Source: an uncultured Gemmatimonadota bacterium
GTDB taxonomy: Bacteria; Gemmatimonadota; Gemmatimonadetes; Gemmatimonadales; Gemmatimonadaceae
Assembly (NCBI GenBank): GCA_902826615.1
Contig: CADEFN010000005.1
Location: forward strand, 372,001-436,000
DNA: 64,000 bases
Direction: 5' to 3'
The notes under the pieces are model-generated. The model made no database searches and was not told the origin of the DNA. It saw nothing but the letters and a program-made list of their open reading frames with translations. This document shows positions 8,053 through 17,555 of this stretch, in pieces (within the stretch, counting starts at the first letter, position 1; every line of letters begins with the position of its first letter). Both the position numbers and the translations under genes were made by a program.

Positions 8053-9615
8053 CTATTTGACCGATCGCCGGATCGCCTTGCCCGGAAGCGCGGACCGGAT
8101 CAACTCGGCGTCGCGAATGACCGGGACGCCGTTGACCACGACATGTTTCATTCCTACCGACGTGGCGTTAGGCGCGGTGAAGGTCGCCCGGTCGCGAAAC
8201 GTCGCCAGGTCGAAGACCACAATGTCGGCATCCTTCCCTACCTGGAGCCGCCCCTTCTGGCGCATCTGCGGGACACTCTGTTCGAGAATCTGCGCGGGAA
8301 TGAGTGACACTTTGCGGAGCCCCTCACGCAACTCCACTTTGCGGCGCTCTCGCACGTAGTCGCGGAGGAATCGCGAGAAGGTGCCAGCGCTGCGTGGGTG
8401 AGCAAAGGCGTCGGTGGGGAGTGGCCAGACGTCGTCAAGGATGGTCTTGCCCTGTAAGGTCCATGGCATGCCGTCAGACGCAATCGCGCCACCGGGGAAG
8501 AGCACCGACTGATCGAGGAAGGCCTGGTCGGCGGCACTCGTCTCGGGCCGCATGAAGTGAATCACCACCCACTCGCCGGGTGTCTTCGCCTGGGCCTGGG
8601 TCAGGGTGGAATCACTGAAAGGGACTCCGGCGAGTTCGAGATCGCTGGCCTTTGCCCCACCCATGCGTTCGCGCCAGTTGCCGCGGAAGATTTCGGCGCC
8701 CACCACGGTCGACCCTGCTGCATATGGGTAGGCCTCGGTGGTGATCTTCAGCCCGCGTTGCTGGGCGCCTCGAATGAGTTCGGCGATGGCCGGGATGTCA
8801 CGGGTGCTGTTGCTGTTGAGGTGCGAGATGTGCATGTGCGCGCCCGTGGAGGCGGCGAGTGCAACGAGTTCCTGAAAGGCCTCGAACGACGATTGCGGCT
8901 CGATCACACTCAGGTGTCGCACATGCGTGAACGTCGGGACGTTCCAGGTTTTAGCGAGTTTGGCAATTTCGTAGTGCTCCTTGCGTCCCGAGCCCGGGGC
9001 GTAGCCGGCGAGAATACCGATCCCGAGCGCGCCTTCCTTGAGTCCTTGCTCCACCCGTGAGACAATCCGCCTGGTTTCATCCGCCGTGGCGATGGTGTGC
9101 TGCCACCCGGTGCGTCGCTGCGCCTCCTGGAAATAGGAGATGGCGCCATCGGGCTCCATCTGCTCCTTCTCCGCGATGCGTCCAAAGACCCACGCGGCAG
9201 AGAAGCCATAGTTGATCGGGCGTCCTTCGCGGGCGGCCGCGTCGTAAGCCTTGCCGACGGGAAGGGTGCCCGCCTCGAGTTCGAGCGCGGTGGTAACACC
9301 GTCAAACGCCTGCATGCGCGCGGCCGCGATCTGCTGGCCATGTGCGTGCAGATCAATAAAGCCCGGGGCAACGATCTGCCCCTTTGCGTCGAGCGTTTCC
9401 CGTCCGCGAAGGGGAGAGGCCGAGATGGCCGTGATGCGGCCGGCCGTCACACCGATCCAGCGGATGCCATCGAGCCCGCTTTCGGGATCGATGACGCGAC
9501 CGCCGGCAATCACCAGGTCGAAGGGGCGTGGCTGCGCGGCGAGTGGAGCGGCAGCCAGGAGGGCGCACAGGAGCAGTCGATGCATTCGCGATTGAGGCAT
9601 ATGAGGGAGAGTCAT
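8053..9615 (-). CDS. Exported D-aminoacylase / N-acyl-amino-acid deacylase-type amidohydrolase
   Basis: About 520 aa of the metal-dependent amidohydrolase superfamily. Visible: strand DLVIAGGRVIDPESGLD, metal motif GFIDLHAHG, conserved HVRHLS and HISHLNS histidines, a substrate-site segment around ASDGMPW, and the closing GRLQVGKDADIVVFDL strand that rebuilds the small beta domain. A signal peptide (HRLLLCALLAAAPLAAQ) indicates periplasmic location, probably for trimming acylated amino acids or peptides. The ATG at 9615 overlaps the PPK2 stop (TGATG), implying coupling. Alternative starts at 9600 or 9585 fit the signal peptide better. Confidence 0.8.
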   Translation of the reverse strand: MTLPHMPQSRMHRLLLCALLAAAPLAAQPRPFDLVIAGGRVIDPESGLDGIRWIGVTAGRITAISASPLRGRETLDAKGQIVAPGFIDLHAHGQQIAAARMQAFDGVTTALELEAGTLPVGKAYDAAAREGRPINYGFSAAWVFGRIAEKEQMEPDGAISYFQEAQRRTGWQHTIATADETRRIVSRVEQGLKEGALGIGILAGYAPGSGRKEHYEIAKLAKTWNVPTFTHVRHLSVIEPQSSFEAFQELVALAASTGAHMHISHLNSNSTRDIPAIAELIRGAQQRGLKITTEAYPYAAGSTVVGAEIFRGNWRERMGGAKASDLELAGVPFSDSTLTQAQAKTPGEWVVIHFMRPETSAADQAFLDQSVLFPGGAIASDGMPWTLQGKTILDDVWPLPTDAFAHPRSAGTFSRFLRDYVRERRKVELREGLRKVSLIPAQILEQSVPQMRQKGRLQVGKDADIVVFDLATFRDRATFTAPNATSVGMKHVVVNGVPVIRDAELIRSALPGKAIRRSVK

Positions 9616-10424
9616 CACTTCTGCAGCTTTGCTTTGAGGGCCAGCACTTCCTTGCTGGCGCGCGGATACCGCAGGTCCATCTTCTGCAGTGCTTCGTTGA
9701 TCACGCGTGTGACGAGGTAGTTGCGCGTGGTCGTGTTGTCACTCGGCACCAGGTACCAGGGTGCCCACGGCGTGCTGCACTTGCGCAGCGCGTCTCGATA
9801 GGCGGCCGTGTAGTCCTTCCACAACGCCCGGTCTTCGAGATCGCCCGCGCGAAACTTCCAGTTCTTGGCCGGATCGGTAAGTCGCTCGAGAAACTCCTCA
9901 CGCTGCTCGTCGTGACTGATGTGCAGACAGAACTTGAGGATCGTGACACCATTTTCGCTCAGGTGCCGCTCGAAGTCGTTGATCTGCCGATAGCGCTGTT
10001 TCCAGACCGCTGGTGGCACAAGGTTCTTCACCCGCGCGACGAGGACATCTTCGTAATGCGAACGATTGAAGATCCCGATCATCCCCCGGGCGGGGACCGC
10101 TTGATGGACCCGCCAGAGGAAGTCGTGCGAGAGCTCGAGCGCGGTGGGCGCCTTGAAACTCGTGACCGCACAGCCCTGGGGATTACAGGCGCCAAAAACC
10201 GTTCGGATGGTGCCGTCCTTGCCTGACGCGTCGCGGCCCTGCAACACGACGAGGAGGGCTCGGCGGGAATCGGCGTAGAAGGCATTTTGCAATGCCTCGA
10301 GTTTCTTCAGTTCTCCGGCGAGCGCTTCCTTGAGGGCGTCTCCGCGGGGCAAGCCGCGTGGTGGGTTGGCATCGCGATCAGAGAGTTGAAGTGGACGCGA
10401 CGGGGAAATGGGGCGGAGGATCAT
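9615..10424 (-). CDS. Polyphosphate kinase 2 family protein
   Basis: 269 aa with the PPK2 P-loop kinase core: Walker A GRDASGKDG, lid-associated NPQGCAVTSFKAPT, Walker-B-like GMIGIFNRSHYEDVLV, and late RWYLVPSDN-type segment (here PWYLVPSDNTTTRN). These enzymes use polyphosphate to phosphorylate nucleoside mono- or diphosphates, or the reverse. Class I (NDP) versus III (NMP/NDP) cannot be set by eye. I start at ATG 10424 (MILRPISP); the longer frame adds an untypical leader. It is divergent from the DUF2490 gene and upstream of the amidohydrolase with overlapping stop/start. Confidence 0.88.
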   Translation of the reverse strand: MILRPISPSRPLQLSDRDANPPRGLPRGDALKEALAGELKKLEALQNAFYADSRRALLVVLQGRDASGKDGTIRTVFGACNPQGCAVTSFKAPTALELSHDFLWRVHQAVPARGMIGIFNRSHYEDVLVARVKNLVPPAVWKQRYRQINDFERHLSENGVTILKFCLHISHDEQREEFLERLTDPAKNWKFRAGDLEDRALWKDYTAAYRDALRKCSTPWAPWYLVPSDNTTTRNYLVTRVINEALQKMDLRYPRASKEVLALKAKLQK

Positions 10425-10528
10425 GATGCAGGGTGACAGGAAGTGGGCGCGAACGTACGTTGCGCACCGGCGTGCAGCCAGATCGGAGAGGGCTGAACGC
10501 ATTGGTTCGAGACCCCCATCCCGGCCCC

Positions 10529-11299
10529 ATGTTCGCTCGTGTGACCCGTGCGGCGCTCTTCGCCACTGCCGCTTTCTGTATCACCGCGGTGCCGTTGCGA
10601 TTGCGGGCGCAGCGGGAGACCCGGGAGAACCTCAACACGTGGTTCAGCTGGTTCGGCGACATCGAACTTGCCGACAAGTGGGCCATCGACTTCGACGTCT
10701 CGGCGCGACGCAGTGATGGCGTCAACGAAACCGCGCAATACCTCTGGCGGGCCTCGGTCCGGCGCAATCTCCTGCCCAACCTGCGTGTGGGCATCGGGTA
10801 TGCCGGCACCGACACCCATCCGTATGGCAAACTCCCGATTGCCTTTCGTGCGCCCGAACACCGGCTCTTCCAGAATGTGCAGTTCACGCACCCCATCTCC
10901 CGGGTGCAGATGACACACCGCTATCGCTTCGAGCAGCGGTGGGCGGGGCGGGTGGCACTCGACGATGGCGAGGAGCGGGTGCAGAACTGGGTTCGCACCA
11001 ACCGGGGGCGCTATCTGGTTCGGGCAACCATTCCACTGCAAGGCGCCACGCTCGATGCCGGGGAGTGGTACGTCAACGCCGGAGACGAGTTGTTCATGAA
11101 CTGGGGCGCCAACATCCAGGGGAACGTCTTCGACCAGAACCGGATACAGGTCACCATCGGGAAGCGGCTCACCGGCAACGCCCGCTTCGAAGCGGGCTAC
11201 ATGGAGCAACTCACGCAGCGGCCCAATGGGCGTCAGCTGGAGCGGAACCACACGATCACGAGCTTCGTGACCACCTCGTTCCCCCGCCGCAAGCGATAG
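10529..11299 (+). CDS. DUF2490 outer-membrane beta-barrel protein
   Basis: 256 aa. Signal peptide (LFATAAFCITAVPLRLRAQ) followed by alternating strands typical of DUF2490: NTWFSWFGDIELADKWAIDF, LWRASVRRNLLPNLRVGIGY, THRYRFEQRW, then VNAGDELFMNWG and a final strand HTITSFVTTSF ending near an aromatic residue. Such proteins form small outer-membrane barrels of unknown role. The start at 10529 is chosen because it begins the signal peptide. The longer open frame upstream overlaps the divergent promoter region with the PPK2 gene. Confidence 0.8.
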   Translation: MFARVTRAALFATAAFCITAVPLRLRAQRETRENLNTWFSWFGDIELADKWAIDFDVSARRSDGVNETAQYLWRASVRRNLLPNLRVGIGYAGTDTHPYGKLPIAFRAPEHRLFQNVQFTHPISRVQMTHRYRFEQRWAGRVALDDGEERVQNWVRTNRGRYLVRATIPLQGATLDAGEWYVNAGDELFMNWGANIQGNVFDQNRIQVTIGKRLTGNARFEAGYMEQLTQRPNGRQLERNHTITSFVTTSFPRRKR

Positions 11300-11393
11300 C
11301 TACAAAAAAATGGGCAAAAGGCGGCTGACATTGTATTTGTGTATGTGAGGGCGTTTGGCTAACCTCGTTTCACCCCAGCAAGACCACCGGGGT

Positions 11394-11400
11394 GGAGGAG
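11394..11400 (+). promoter_or_regulatory. Shine-Dalgarno site fixing the PurK-like start
   Basis: GGAGGAG ends 3 nt before the ATG at 11404, an unusually strong site for this window. It argues against the GTG at 11392 as start codon. Confidence 0.6.
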
Positions 11401-11403
11401 CCG

Positions 11404-12597
11404 ATGTCACACACCAACGGGCAAGAGCGCAAACTGGCGGTCGTCGGAGACGGGCACCTGGCCCGTCTGGTGACCATCCTCGCACGCGACCTGAAGTTGA
11501 GCGCACGCACCCTGTCGCCAGTTGATCTCGGCGACATCATCCGCGATCCCACCAACGCGGCGGCGCGTGCAAAGGCCATGCTGCACGATGCAAACACCGT
11601 CATTCTGGCAACTGAACACTGTCCCGCCGACGCCCTTCGGCAGCTGGCCAAGCATGCCACGGTGGTTCCGTCACCTGACCTGGTCGCCATTACCCAGGAC
11701 CGCGGGGAGGAACGTGAGTGGCTGGAACGCCGGGGCCTGCACACCACCGCCTGGCGACGTGTGACCGGTGCGCAGCAACTGCTCGAAGTGCTTCGCGAGT
11801 TTGGGGGTGAAGCGTTCATCAAGCCCTGCCGGCGTAGCGAGGAGAGTGGGCGTCCCATCTATGTGCGACGTGCCGAGCATGCGGTGCAGGCATGGCGTCA
11901 GCTTGGGTCGGTGCCGGTCATCGTCGAGGAGGTGGCCACCGTTGAACTCGAACTCGCGGTGCTGGTCGCCCGTGGCAAGGCGGGTGAGTTGGCGGTCTAT
12001 CCGCCCGTCATGAGTCAGCGACAATCGACGGAACTGCGCTGGTCCGTGACGCCTGCTCCCGTCCCGGCCGAAATCGCCGAACGGGCGCAGAGCATGGGAC
12101 GTCGCGTGGCGGAAGGGCTCGAGTTGGTGGGTGTCGCCACTCTCGAGGTGTTCTGGCTGAGCGACGGGCGGCTGGCGGCAAACGAAATTGTGCTTGGACC
12201 ACATCTGGCGCATGCGGCTGACGCGGCGGCATTCCGGACAGGGCAATGTGAGCAGCTGGTGCGGATCGCCACCGGTCAGCCGGTGGCCCCGGTCACGTCG
12301 CTGCGTCCGGCGGCGAGTGCGCCCATCACCGGCGCCATGTGGTCGGCCGGGCACGTCCCCGACTTCGAACGGCTGCGGTCCATGCCCGGGGTGCAAGTCT
12401 CCTTCTACGGGGGCCGCGCTCCACAGCGCGACCGCATCCTCGGTCACCTTTCGGCGCTTGGCAATACTCCGGAGGAGGCGGTGTCGTTACTCCTGTCAGC
12501 GCAACGTCTCGCGGCGGCCGATGCCGACCGCGGGCGTGTCAACCGAACAGCGTCTGCTGGGCCAGCGACGAAATTTGTCGCACCACGGGATGAGTGA
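11404..12597 (+). CDS. Divergent PurK-like ATP-grasp protein
   Basis: 397 aa in PurK order: an N-terminal Rossmann-like unit (KLAVVGDGHLARLVTILARDLKL), ATP-grasp core (GGEAFIKPCR, PVIVEEV, VELELAVLVAR) and C-terminal small domain. PurK makes N5-carboxyaminoimidazole ribonucleotide in purine synthesis. Here the dinucleotide-like loop is GDGHLA instead of G-G-G-Q-L-G, and the late substrate/metal loop reads NEIVLGPHLAHAADAA where true PurK has NE-I-A-P-R-x-H-N-S-G-H. Those losses suggest a paralogue with altered function. No purE lies next to it. Its last 59 bp overlap the convergent LysR gene. Confidence 0.75.
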   Translation: MSHTNGQERKLAVVGDGHLARLVTILARDLKLSARTLSPVDLGDIIRDPTNAAARAKAMLHDANTVILATEHCPADALRQLAKHATVVPSPDLVAITQDRGEEREWLERRGLHTTAWRRVTGAQQLLEVLREFGGEAFIKPCRRSEESGRPIYVRRAEHAVQAWRQLGSVPVIVEEVATVELELAVLVARGKAGELAVYPPVMSQRQSTELRWSVTPAPVPAEIAERAQSMGRRVAEGLELVGVATLEVFWLSDGRLAANEIVLGPHLAHAADAAAFRTGQCEQLVRIATGQPVAPVTSLRPAASAPITGAMWSAGHVPDFERLRSMPGVQVSFYGGRAPQRDRILGHLSALGNTPEEAVSLLLSAQRLAAADADRGRVNRTASAGPATKFVAPRDE

Positions 12598-13438
12598 TCT
12601 TTCGCTCGACTGAAATCGCGTAGAAGCGCTCCTTCACCGCCTCAATACGCCCAACCGGTTTCACGTCATACCGGCTGACAATTTCATCCTGAATGGCGGT
12701 AGGCCCGGCAAACAATCCGATGCCGCCCTGTCCGAACATCTTCAGCAGGGCAGAGTCCTCGATTTCGGCGACCACCATGGGACGCAGATTGTTGCTGTCG
12801 AACCATGACATCAGGCTGCGGTGGAGCTGCGTTCCACTGGTAGGCAGAATGAGCGGGGCGCCATCGAGTGAGGCCGGGAAGCGCTTCTTGTAGAGCGCGG
12901 CAAGGGTTGGCGCCCCGAAGATGGTGACGTCGGTTTCGCCGAGGAGGTGGTTGTACGCCCGCACGCGGGTGGTGCCGCCGATGGGGGCATCGGAGATGAC
13001 CAGGTCCACGCTGTGCATGGCCAGATCGCCGAGCAGACGATCGAGTCCATCTTCGCGTATGATCAGTCGCACCGGCTCGCTGGCCCGGAGCGCGGGCTCG
13101 AGCAGCCGGTAGATGATCGCCTTGGGCACCTGGTCAGCCACACCAACCACCAGACGCTGCGGTTGTCCGGTGACCTTGCCCGCCAGCGTCTCCTGCATCT
13201 CGCGTCCGAGGACGAAGATCTCATCCGCGTAGCGATACACCAAACGTCCGATGTCGGTGAGGGCGAGATTGCGCCCGCGTTTCACAAAGAGCTTCTCACC
13301 TAACGAGCGTTCGAGCATCCGGATCTGGGCACTCACCGCGGGCTGGGTAAGGTTCAGTTCCTGGCACGCCTTGGTCACGCTTCCGGTGCGCGCGACGGTC
13401 CAGAAGTAGAGCAGGTGGTGGTAGTTGAGCCAGGCCAT
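12539..13438 (-). CDS. nhaR: LysR-family transcriptional regulator, NhaR-like
   Basis: 299 aa. The N-terminal winged helix-turn-helix reads WLNYHHLLYFWTVARTGSV, the pattern typical of NhaR rather than general LysR proteins, followed by LNLTQPAVSAQIRMLE as recognition helix. The periplasmic-binding-protein-like effector domain runs from ~90 (LVVGVADQVPKAI). NhaR activates Na+/H+ antiporter genes in response to sodium, but no nhaA is present in this window, so the target is unknown. Its 3' end overlaps the convergent PurK-like gene. Start at ATG 13438 is set by homology; a GTG at 13483 is possible. Confidence 0.82.
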   Translation of the reverse strand: MAWLNYHHLLYFWTVARTGSVTKACQELNLTQPAVSAQIRMLERSLGEKLFVKRGRNLALTDIGRLVYRYADEIFVLGREMQETLAGKVTGQPQRLVVGVADQVPKAIIYRLLEPALRASEPVRLIIREDGLDRLLGDLAMHSVDLVISDAPIGGTTRVRAYNHLLGETDVTIFGAPTLAALYKKRFPASLDGAPLILPTSGTQLHRSLMSWFDSNNLRPMVVAEIEDSALLKMFGQGGIGLFAGPTAIQDEIVSRYDVKPVGRIEAVKERFYAISVERKITHPVVRQISSLAQQTLFG

Positions 13439-13574
13439 GGAGGCAGGAATGGTGGTGCCGCGGGTGTGTGAGCTGTTCTGCACGCGTGAAATACGCGCGC
13501 CGCTGATTTCTCTCGCAATGTCTCAGCGAAGGTTGCCACCGGGCATGTTATCCATAGGCTTTCTGTATATCCAG

Positions 13575-14582
13575 TCAGGGAGTCGCATTTCCGGCCCGCA
13601 CGAGCCGGTCGCGGACCGCCTCCCACGCGTCGCCCGAGGGCGGTGATTCGACAAACGCCACCGCGATACTCTCGTCATCCAGCAAGTGCAGCACGTTATA
13701 AAGCTCGCGTGCATATCCAACGGCGTCGGCGGGCATCACCCGCAGGAGGGGGTTGGCCGGAAGTTGCGGGCGCGCTCGAACGACGAGCGCCACACGGATC
13801 CCACGTGCCACCATCGCCTGCGCCTCGATCAGGGTCTCGCCCAGGCGATCGGCGTCGAAGGGTTTGAGTGTGGTACCGGGGGCGTAGTGCCGGGCAATCA
13901 TCCCCGGCGATGGTCGCACTTCGCCGTCGTTGTACTCGGGGGCATCACCCAGCTCGGGCAGGATGACGCGCAGGGCGTCGCGACTGGTGCCTCCCGGACG
14001 CAACTGCCGCGGCGGGGAGGTTGTGAGGTCGACAACGGTGGACTCGATGCCGATGGTTGTCGGCCCGGCGTCGAGAATGAGGTCGACGGCGTCGCCAAGA
14101 CCGGCGGCGACATGGTCAGCCGTTGTAGGGGATACCCGCATGAAGAGGTTGGCACTCGGCGCAGCCAGTGGAGTTCCCGCCGCGCGAATAAGGGCACGGG
14201 CCACGGCATGCGCCGGCACCCGTACACCAACCGTGTCGGAGCCTCCAGTGACGATGTCAGGCACAAGCGGCTGCCGATGCAGCACCATGGTCAGTGGCCC
14301 TGGCCAGAAGTGCGCGGCGAGCTCCATGGCGATCGGCGGAATATCGCGAGCGACGCGCGGGAGGTCGGCGGCATCGGCCAGATGCACGATGAGTGGATTG
14401 AATGACGGCCGCCCCTTGGCCGTAAAAACACGTTTGACGGCCGTCTCGTCGAGGGCATCGGCCGCCAGCCCGTAGACGGTTTCGGTGGGCATGGCCACCA
14501 GCCCTCCCCTCCGGATCACCTCAGCGGCGCGCGCGATGACGTCGGGTGAGGGCGCGAGGGGATCGACGGCGAGACGTTCCAC
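13575..14582 (-). CDS. Threonylcarbamoyl-AMP synthase (Sua5/YrdC/YwlC family)
   Basis: 335 aa, the longer Sua5-type architecture. The catalytic domain holds PTETVYGLAADA, KGRPSFNPLIVH (ATP/carbamoyl-binding K-x-R-x7-H), WPGPLTMVL and a PSAN loop followed by SPTTADHV. The C-terminal Sua5 domain follows an ARHYAPGTTL linker. The enzyme forms threonylcarbamoyl-AMP from Thr, bicarbonate and ATP for the t6A37 modification of ANN-decoding tRNAs. Essential in most bacteria. It starts 4 nt after the stop of the prolyl oligopeptidase gene on the same strand. Confidence 0.92.
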   Translation of the reverse strand: MERLAVDPLAPSPDVIARAAEVIRRGGLVAMPTETVYGLAADALDETAVKRVFTAKGRPSFNPLIVHLADAADLPRVARDIPPIAMELAAHFWPGPLTMVLHRQPLVPDIVTGGSDTVGVRVPAHAVARALIRAAGTPLAAPSANLFMRVSPTTADHVAAGLGDAVDLILDAGPTTIGIESTVVDLTTSPPRQLRPGGTSRDALRVILPELGDAPEYNDGEVRPSPGMIARHYAPGTTLKPFDADRLGETLIEAQAMVARGIRVALVVRARPQLPANPLLRVMPADAVGYARELYNVLHLLDDESIAVAFVESPPSGDAWEAVRDRLVRAGNATP

Positions 14583-14585
14583 AGC

Positions 14586-16751
14586 TCAGCGTGTACCGGC
14601 GATGGACCAGGCAAAGGCCCAGAGGTCGGCGTACTCTGCGATGAGTTTGTCTGTGGGGCGGTACCCATGGGAGCCCTGGGTTTCCACACGCAGCAGCACG
14701 GGTTTGTCGCATCCCTGTGCGCGCTGCAACTCCGCAGCAAACTTGTAGGAGTGGCTGGGCACCACACGGTCGTCGTGGTCGGCGGTGGTGATGAGGGTCG
14801 CCGGGTAGCAGGTGCCTTCTTTCAGCCGGTGCAGCGGGGAGTAGGCCTTGAGGTACTCGAAGGCGTCGGCGTCATCCGCCGAGCCGTACTCCGTTGCCCA
14901 GGCCGCTCCGCCGGTGAACTTGTGATACCGGAGCATGTCGAGCACCCCGACCTGCGGAATGGCGACGGCAAAGAGTTCGGGGCGCTGGGTCATGGCGGCG
15001 CCCACAAGCAGTCCTCCGTTGGAGCCGCCATTGATCACGAGGTGCGCCGGGGTGGTCCACCGCTGGTCGATGAGGTACTCCGCCGCCGCAATGAAGTCGT
15101 CAAAGACATTCTGCTTGCGTTGCAGCATGCCGGCGCGGTGCCAGGCCTCTCCGTACTCGCTGCCGCCCCGCAGGGCCGCGGTCACGTAGACCCCACCGCG
15201 ATCGAGCCAGCCCAGGGCGGCCACCGAGAAGGACGGAGGGACCGGCACGGCGAAACCACCGTAGCCGTACAGGATGGTGGGATGCTGCCCATCGAGGGCA
15301 ATGCCCTTGCGGGCGGTGATGAACAGGGGCACCCGGGTGCCGTCTTTTGACGGTGCGAAGACCCGCCGCGTTTCGAACTGCGAAAGATCTGTTGAGAGTT
15401 TGGGCGCCTCGAAGGGGACGCTCTTTTTCGAGCGCGCGTCGTAGCGGAACACCGTGCCGGGGTACAGCGGGGACGTGAAGACGTAGCTGAACGCCGCGTG
15501 GTGGGCGGAGGCACTGATCCCGCCCACGGTACCTAACGATGGGAGTGTCACCGGCCCGATTCGCGCGCCGGTGAGGGCGTGGAGGGAGAGCTCGCTGGTA
15601 ACATCCACCAGGCGGTTGACCACGAGTGCGGACGAAGTGAGGGCGACGGCGTCGATGGCGTGGGGCCCCTCGGGGATGATGGTTTTCCACTGACTGCGAG
15701 CGGGGCGCGCGAGATCGATGGTGACCACTCGGCGTCGCGGGGCATCGAGATCGGTGCGCACGTAGAGCGTGGTCCCCACATTGCCGATGACGGTATACTC
15801 ACCGTCGTCGGTTTCCACGATCGGTTGCAGGGGTGCGGTGACGACCGGTTTGGCTGGCGTGCCAAGATCGGCTACCAGCAAACGGTTCCGTGCGTCAGCC
15901 CCCTTGCTCAGGTAGACAAAGAGGTAGCGTCCGTCGTCGGATGTGGTGCCGTGGATGAACCAGGAGGGAAGGTCCTTCCGTTCGTGGATCAGCAGATCGG
16001 CACTCTGCGGTGTGCCAACGGTGTGGTAGTACAGCGCGTGGTGTTCCAGCGGGGCGCTGAGACGCGTGGCTTCTTCGCGGGCGGGGTATCGCGAATAGAA
16101 GAATCCCTTGCCATCGGCGGTCCACGCGAGACCCGAAAACCGCACCCAGCGCAGCACCTCCGGCAGGTCGGTGCCGTCGCGGACACGCCGGATACGCACG
16201 TCCTCCCAGTCGGCACCGCCCTGCGACAAACCGTATGCAACATGACGGGCATCGGGGGAGGGCTCGAACTGGGAGAGGGCCACCGATCCGTCGGGCGACA
16301 ACGCGTTGGGATCGATGATCACCTTGGCCGGTGTCTCGGGGGCGGAGCGGGCGACGACCTCGAACTGCTTTTGCAGACCCGAATTGCGACGATAAAACAT
16401 CACGCCGTTCTTCAAGCGTGTTGGGAGCGTGACCCGCGGGTAGTTCCAGAGCGCGGTGAGGCGGCGGTGAAAGGCCTCGCGATCGGGAAGCGCGGCAAGC
16501 CGGGATTCCGTGAAGGCGTTCTGGCGCGAAATCCACTCCACGGTTGCCGGGCTGCCCAAGTCCTCGAGCCAGCGATAGGGGTCGCCGATGTGCACACCGT
16601 GCAGGGTGTCCGCAACGTCACCGCGGCGTGTTTCGGGGTACGCCACGCGCTGCGCTTGGGTGGATGGAGCCATGAAGAAAACCAGAAGTGCGATGCCGCG
16701 TTTCAAGCGCCGGAAGTGCGCCGGCGCTTGGGAGGGTGCTGGGGGGGTCAC
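14586..16751 (-). CDS. Prolyl oligopeptidase (family S9A), exported
   Basis: 721 aa, the normal length for S9A. An N-terminal signal (IALLVFFMAPSTQA) precedes the start of the mature enzyme (YPETRRGDVADTLHG...DPYRWLED). A seven-bladed propeller spans roughly 80-440 and an alpha/beta hydrolase domain follows. The catalytic triad is visible: Ser577 in GGSNGG, an Asp near 660 in TTADHDDRVVP and His695 in TQGSHGY. It cleaves short proline-containing peptides. The signal suggests the periplasm, where it may work with other exported peptidases in this region. Confidence 0.93.
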   Translation of the reverse strand: MTPPAPSQAPAHFRRLKRGIALLVFFMAPSTQAQRVAYPETRRGDVADTLHGVHIGDPYRWLEDLGSPATVEWISRQNAFTESRLAALPDREAFHRRLTALWNYPRVTLPTRLKNGVMFYRRNSGLQKQFEVVARSAPETPAKVIIDPNALSPDGSVALSQFEPSPDARHVAYGLSQGGADWEDVRIRRVRDGTDLPEVLRWVRFSGLAWTADGKGFFYSRYPAREEATRLSAPLEHHALYYHTVGTPQSADLLIHERKDLPSWFIHGTTSDDGRYLFVYLSKGADARNRLLVADLGTPAKPVVTAPLQPIVETDDGEYTVIGNVGTTLYVRTDLDAPRRRVVTIDLARPARSQWKTIIPEGPHAIDAVALTSSALVVNRLVDVTSELSLHALTGARIGPVTLPSLGTVGGISASAHHAAFSYVFTSPLYPGTVFRYDARSKKSVPFEAPKLSTDLSQFETRRVFAPSKDGTRVPLFITARKGIALDGQHPTILYGYGGFAVPVPPSFSVAALGWLDRGGVYVTAALRGGSEYGEAWHRAGMLQRKQNVFDDFIAAAEYLIDQRWTTPAHLVINGGSNGGLLVGAAMTQRPELFAVAIPQVGVLDMLRYHKFTGGAAWATEYGSADDADAFEYLKAYSPLHRLKEGTCYPATLITTADHDDRVVPSHSYKFAAELQRAQGCDKPVLLRVETQGSHGYRPTDKLIAEYADLWAFAWSIAGTR

Positions 16752-16882
16752 AGTGCGAAGCTAGCCATGGATGTCGGCCGAGGCCAAGAAGACGAACCGG
16801 TCCGCCGAGCCACGGGACGCGGGGGCGGGAGCATCTGGAACAAGTGCGCGGGAACGGCAGAAGTCGTTGTGTGATTTCTCAC

Positions 16883-17503
16883 ATGTATGGCCATAATCGT
16901 AACTTGGCCCCACCTCTTTCCCGTCTTCCGCTGACTCTTTCAGTCGCACCCGATCGCTTTGTGGCGGCGCAAACCCTCGATGAATTCATCGACGTGGCCC
17001 TCACCAACCAGGATTTCTGGCGTGGTGCTCGCCGCCTTGCCAAGGTGTCACCGGACGTTCAGCCGAGGCTCGACGCGATCGGTACACCGTGGCGATTGCT
17101 CGCCCTGACCGAGGACTGGTGCCTGGACGCCGTGAACACCCTCCCGGTGGTCCAGCGTTTGGTGGAAATGTCACCGCGCCTGGAACTCCGGGTGCTGCCG
17201 CGCGACGCCAATCCCGACCTGATGGACACCCACATGACCGGCGCGAGCCGCTCGATCCCCGTGGTCATGCTCCTTGATGAGGCCGGGCTCGAATACGGGT
17301 GGTGGGGCCCCCGGCCGTCCCAGCTCCAGCAGTGGTACCTCGAGGTGGGCCGGGCCATGGAGAAAGGGGCAAAAAACCTGAGCGTCCGACAGTGGTACGC
17401 TCGCGATCGGGGTGCCTCTACGGTGGCCGAGATCCTCTCGCTCATCGAGCGGGGGGAAGACCTGAGATCCAGGGGCTCCACGGGCGTGCCGCCAACCGAG
17501 TAG
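16883..17503 (+). CDS. Thioredoxin-fold protein with a single active-site cysteine
   Basis: 206 aa. The core carries TEDWCLDAVNTLPVVQRL, the W-C-x-D-A signature of the thioredoxin-like group that keeps only the first Cys of CXXC, and the conserved cis-Pro segment SIPVVMLLDE. Relatives are annotated only as thioredoxin family proteins; possible roles are thiol-disulfide reduction through a monothiol mechanism or chaperone binding. Start at ATG 16883 (MYGHNRN) is by protein context. It diverges from the oligopeptidase gene with a 131-bp shared upstream region. Confidence 0.78.
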   Translation: MYGHNRNLAPPLSRLPLTLSVAPDRFVAAQTLDEFIDVALTNQDFWRGARRLAKVSPDVQPRLDAIGTPWRLLALTEDWCLDAVNTLPVVQRLVEMSPRLELRVLPRDANPDLMDTHMTGASRSIPVVMLLDEAGLEYGWWGPRPSQLQQWYLEVGRAMEKGAKNLSVRQWYARDRGASTVAEILSLIERGEDLRSRGSTGVPPTE

Positions 17504-17555
17504 CTTTCGCCCCGACGGTGCCCGTGGGGGTGCCGCCCTTCATCATGGAACGTAT

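Noticed and set aside
10440-10525. Possible tRNA ending in GGTTCGAGACC
   Set aside because: No acceptor or anticodon stems can be formed in the 76 nt upstream, so the T-loop-like motif is chance.
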